A program made the position numbers and the translations under genes. A DNA stretch of 7,050 nt from Candidatus Sediminicultor sextus (GTDB lineage Bacteria; Atribacterota; Phoenicimicrobiia; Phoenicimicrobiales; Phoenicimicrobiaceae): the NCBI GenBank assembly GCA_014894735.1, contig JADBKX010000172.1:13199-20248 (forward strand), read 5' to 3'. This document shows positions 6,064 through 7,050 of the stretch, piece by piece; position 1 is the first letter of the stretch, and each line of letters begins with the position of its first letter. Under the pieces are notes generated by a model. That model saw only the letters and a program-made list of their open reading frames with translations, ran no database searches and was not told the origin of the DNA.

Positions 6064-6804
6064 ATGATAGAATATATAACAGAAGGGATACTTAATTTTG
6101 TTTTTCCCTTAGATTGTAAGATATGTGAAAAGCCTATCCGAGAATCTAAGGGATACTCAATCTGTGAGGATTGTTTTAAAACTATTGAATTAATCGAACA
6201 TCCATATTGTATAAAGTGTGGAAAACCTTTAATACCTACTGATTTTTTTAAACAAAACAGAGAAATCTTGTGCCTTGATTGTAAAAGAAAAAAATATTCC
6301 TTTGAATTCTCTCGTTCTACGGGAATATACGATAAGGTATTAAAAAAATGTATTCATCTCCTTAAATATTACGGAGAGAAAAAGTTGGCTAAACCATTAG
6401 GAAAGTTAATGGTGGATTATTTATTAAAAAATAATGAATTTGAAAATAAATTTGACTTAATTATTCCTGTTCCTTTACATAAGAATGATTTAAAGAAAAG
6501 GGGATTTAATCAGTGTGTTTTGCTGAGCAAAATCATAGGAGATTATTTTTCTATCCAGGTTGGAGAAAGTGTTTTAATAAAGAAAAAGATAACCCCCTTT
6601 CAGGTTAATTTATCCAAGAAAGAAAGGGAGAAAAATATACTTAAAGCTTTTTCGGTAGAAAAACCAGAAGAAATTAATGGGAAAAATATTCTGATTTTAG
6701 ATGATGTGTTTACTACTGGAGCTACCGTAGAAGAATGTGCTAAAGAATTAATAAAATCTCGAGCTAATAATATATTTGTTTTAACTTTAGCCCGAACTGT
6801 ATAA
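6064..6804 (+). CDS. comF: ComF family phosphoribosyltransferase-like protein
   Basis: Cytoplasmic protein of the ComFC/GntX type, needed for DNA uptake in naturally transformable bacteria but found far more widely; its exact chemistry is unsettled. The N-terminal part has four Cys-X2-Cys pairs (C18/C21, C34/C37, C49/C52, C70/C73), the double zinc finger typical of the family. The C-terminal part is a type I phosphoribosyltransferase fold: IIPVPLHK at 133-140, RGFNQ at 146-150, and the PRPP-binding loop ILDDVFTTGAT at 211-221. The 246 residues are a full-length member. The ATG at 6064 follows AGTAGGA at an 11-base spacing. No comFA or other competence gene is next to it, so a role in transformation cannot be inferred from context. 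The stop lies about 28 bases before the intron-like sequence. Confidence 0.93.
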   Translation: MIEYITEGILNFVFPLDCKICEKPIRESKGYSICEDCFKTIELIEHPYCIKCGKPLIPTDFFKQNREILCLDCKRKKYSFEFSRSTGIYDKVLKKCIHLLKYYGEKKLAKPLGKLMVDYLLKNNEFENKFDLIIPVPLHKNDLKKRGFNQCVLLSKIIGDYFSIQVGESVLIKKKITPFQVNLSKKEREKNILKAFSVEKPEEINGKNILILDDVFTTGATVEECAKELIKSRANNIFVLTLARTV

Positions 6805-6832
6805 AGCTTATATACCGCCTCTCCTTAGAGCT

Positions 6833-7050
6833 GTGGTTGAAAGTCGAAGCCAGTCGCAGGCGAAACGACCCACGTAAGGTAACTTTGGTTACTGAGCATG
6901 GTGCGGCTTTGGAGTAAGTCCTGCCTTAACCCTAACAGGTTAGAACAATAAGAGAAGAGTAGTAGTGAAGGACAAATTTCCTGAGCAAACCTCTCAGCAG
7001 GCGAGTGTGGGGGCAAAGACCAGGTCAGTCTAAGGAAAGGCGGATAAAAT
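6833..7050 (+). mobile_element. 5' part of a probable group II intron (truncated by window end)
   Basis: Composition changes sharply: 107 of the 220 bases from 6831 to 7050 are G or C by hand count, against AT-rich genes before it. No frame reads as a protein. Short stems are visible: 6878-6883 with 6888-6893 (loop TTTG), 6926-6931 with 6938-6943, 6853-6856 with 6866-6869, and GTGG 6833-6836 with CCAC 6870-6873. The stretch around GAGTGTGGGGGCAAAGAC (7003 onward) and the GTAGTGAAGGAC segment resemble, from memory, domain I of bacterial group II introns that encode a reverse transcriptase/maturase. GTGCG at 6901 fits the GUGYG 5' end consensus, but similarity seems to begin earlier, so the boundary is uncertain (about 6830 or 6901). 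The catalytic domain V and any maturase would lie beyond the window. Another structured RNA is possible. Confidence 0.55.

Noticed and set aside
6825..7016. 63-residue open frame on the - strand at the right edge
   Set aside because: It runs antisense through the structured RNA-like region, has no Shine-Dalgarno or recognisable protein features, and is best explained by higher GC content.
6833..7050. RNase P RNA or tmRNA
   Set aside because: The RNase P signature GAGGAAAGTC and the tmRNA alanine-tRNA-like ends with a tag frame are not seen.

Overview
The window carries six complete genes, all on the + strand, plus the start of a structured, probably mobile RNA element at the right edge. In order they are a bifunctional (p)ppGpp synthetase/hydrolase (Rel/SpoT), D-aminoacyl-tRNA deacylase (dtd), a glycerophosphodiester phosphodiesterase-like protein, a glyoxalase II-like metallo-beta-lactamase-fold hydrolase, adenosylhomocysteinase (ahcY) and a ComF-family phosphoribosyltransferase-like protein. 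The DNA is AT-rich with good Shine-Dalgarno sites. The order rel-dtd-MBL hydrolase is a familiar Firmicutes-type arrangement. The AhcY is the shorter archaeal/Thermotoga-like form without the C-terminal tyrosine tail. Together with the odd repeat-filled spacers, this suggests an anaerobic, low-GC bacterium of a deep-branching or uncultured lineage, for example something near Atribacterota or Thermotogota. That placement is inference, not proof.

Left part (1-3715): rel, dtd and the phosphodiesterase gene follow one another with gaps of 43 and 37 bases and look co-transcribed. Rel has all expected domains (HD hydrolase, synthetase with an RFKD motif, TGS, Cys-rich, ACT). Its homology runs upstream of the first conventional start codon (TTG at 108) to a very good Shine-Dalgarno site that is followed only by ATT codons, so an AUU start is likely. 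The phosphodiesterase carries an insertion of about 95 residues in an otherwise recognisable catalytic barrel.

Middle (3716-6063): the MBL hydrolase and ahcY are separated by 211 bases, and ahcY and comF by 158 bases. Neither spacer holds a gene. Both are largely built of short degenerate tandem arrays with a period of 7 (once 8) bases. Each array has a different unit: CAATTNNN, TAGNNNN, NNAGCGT, CTCRTYA-like, TATCTCG, CGAGATA. The last two are reverse complements and flank an AT-rich loop, so the ahcY-comF spacer can fold into one long imperfect hairpin. This is the most unusual structure in the window.

Right edge (about 6830-7050): base composition rises to about half G+C. The sequence becomes structured RNA-like and non-coding, and it resembles the 5' (domain I) part of a bacterial group II intron. 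The rest of the intron and any reverse transcriptase/maturase would lie beyond the window.

The genes are mostly housekeeping: stringent response, proofreading of D-aminoacyl-tRNA, lipid head-group turnover, thioester or glyoxalase-type detoxification, and recycling of S-adenosylhomocysteine. ComF is linked in other bacteria to DNA uptake.
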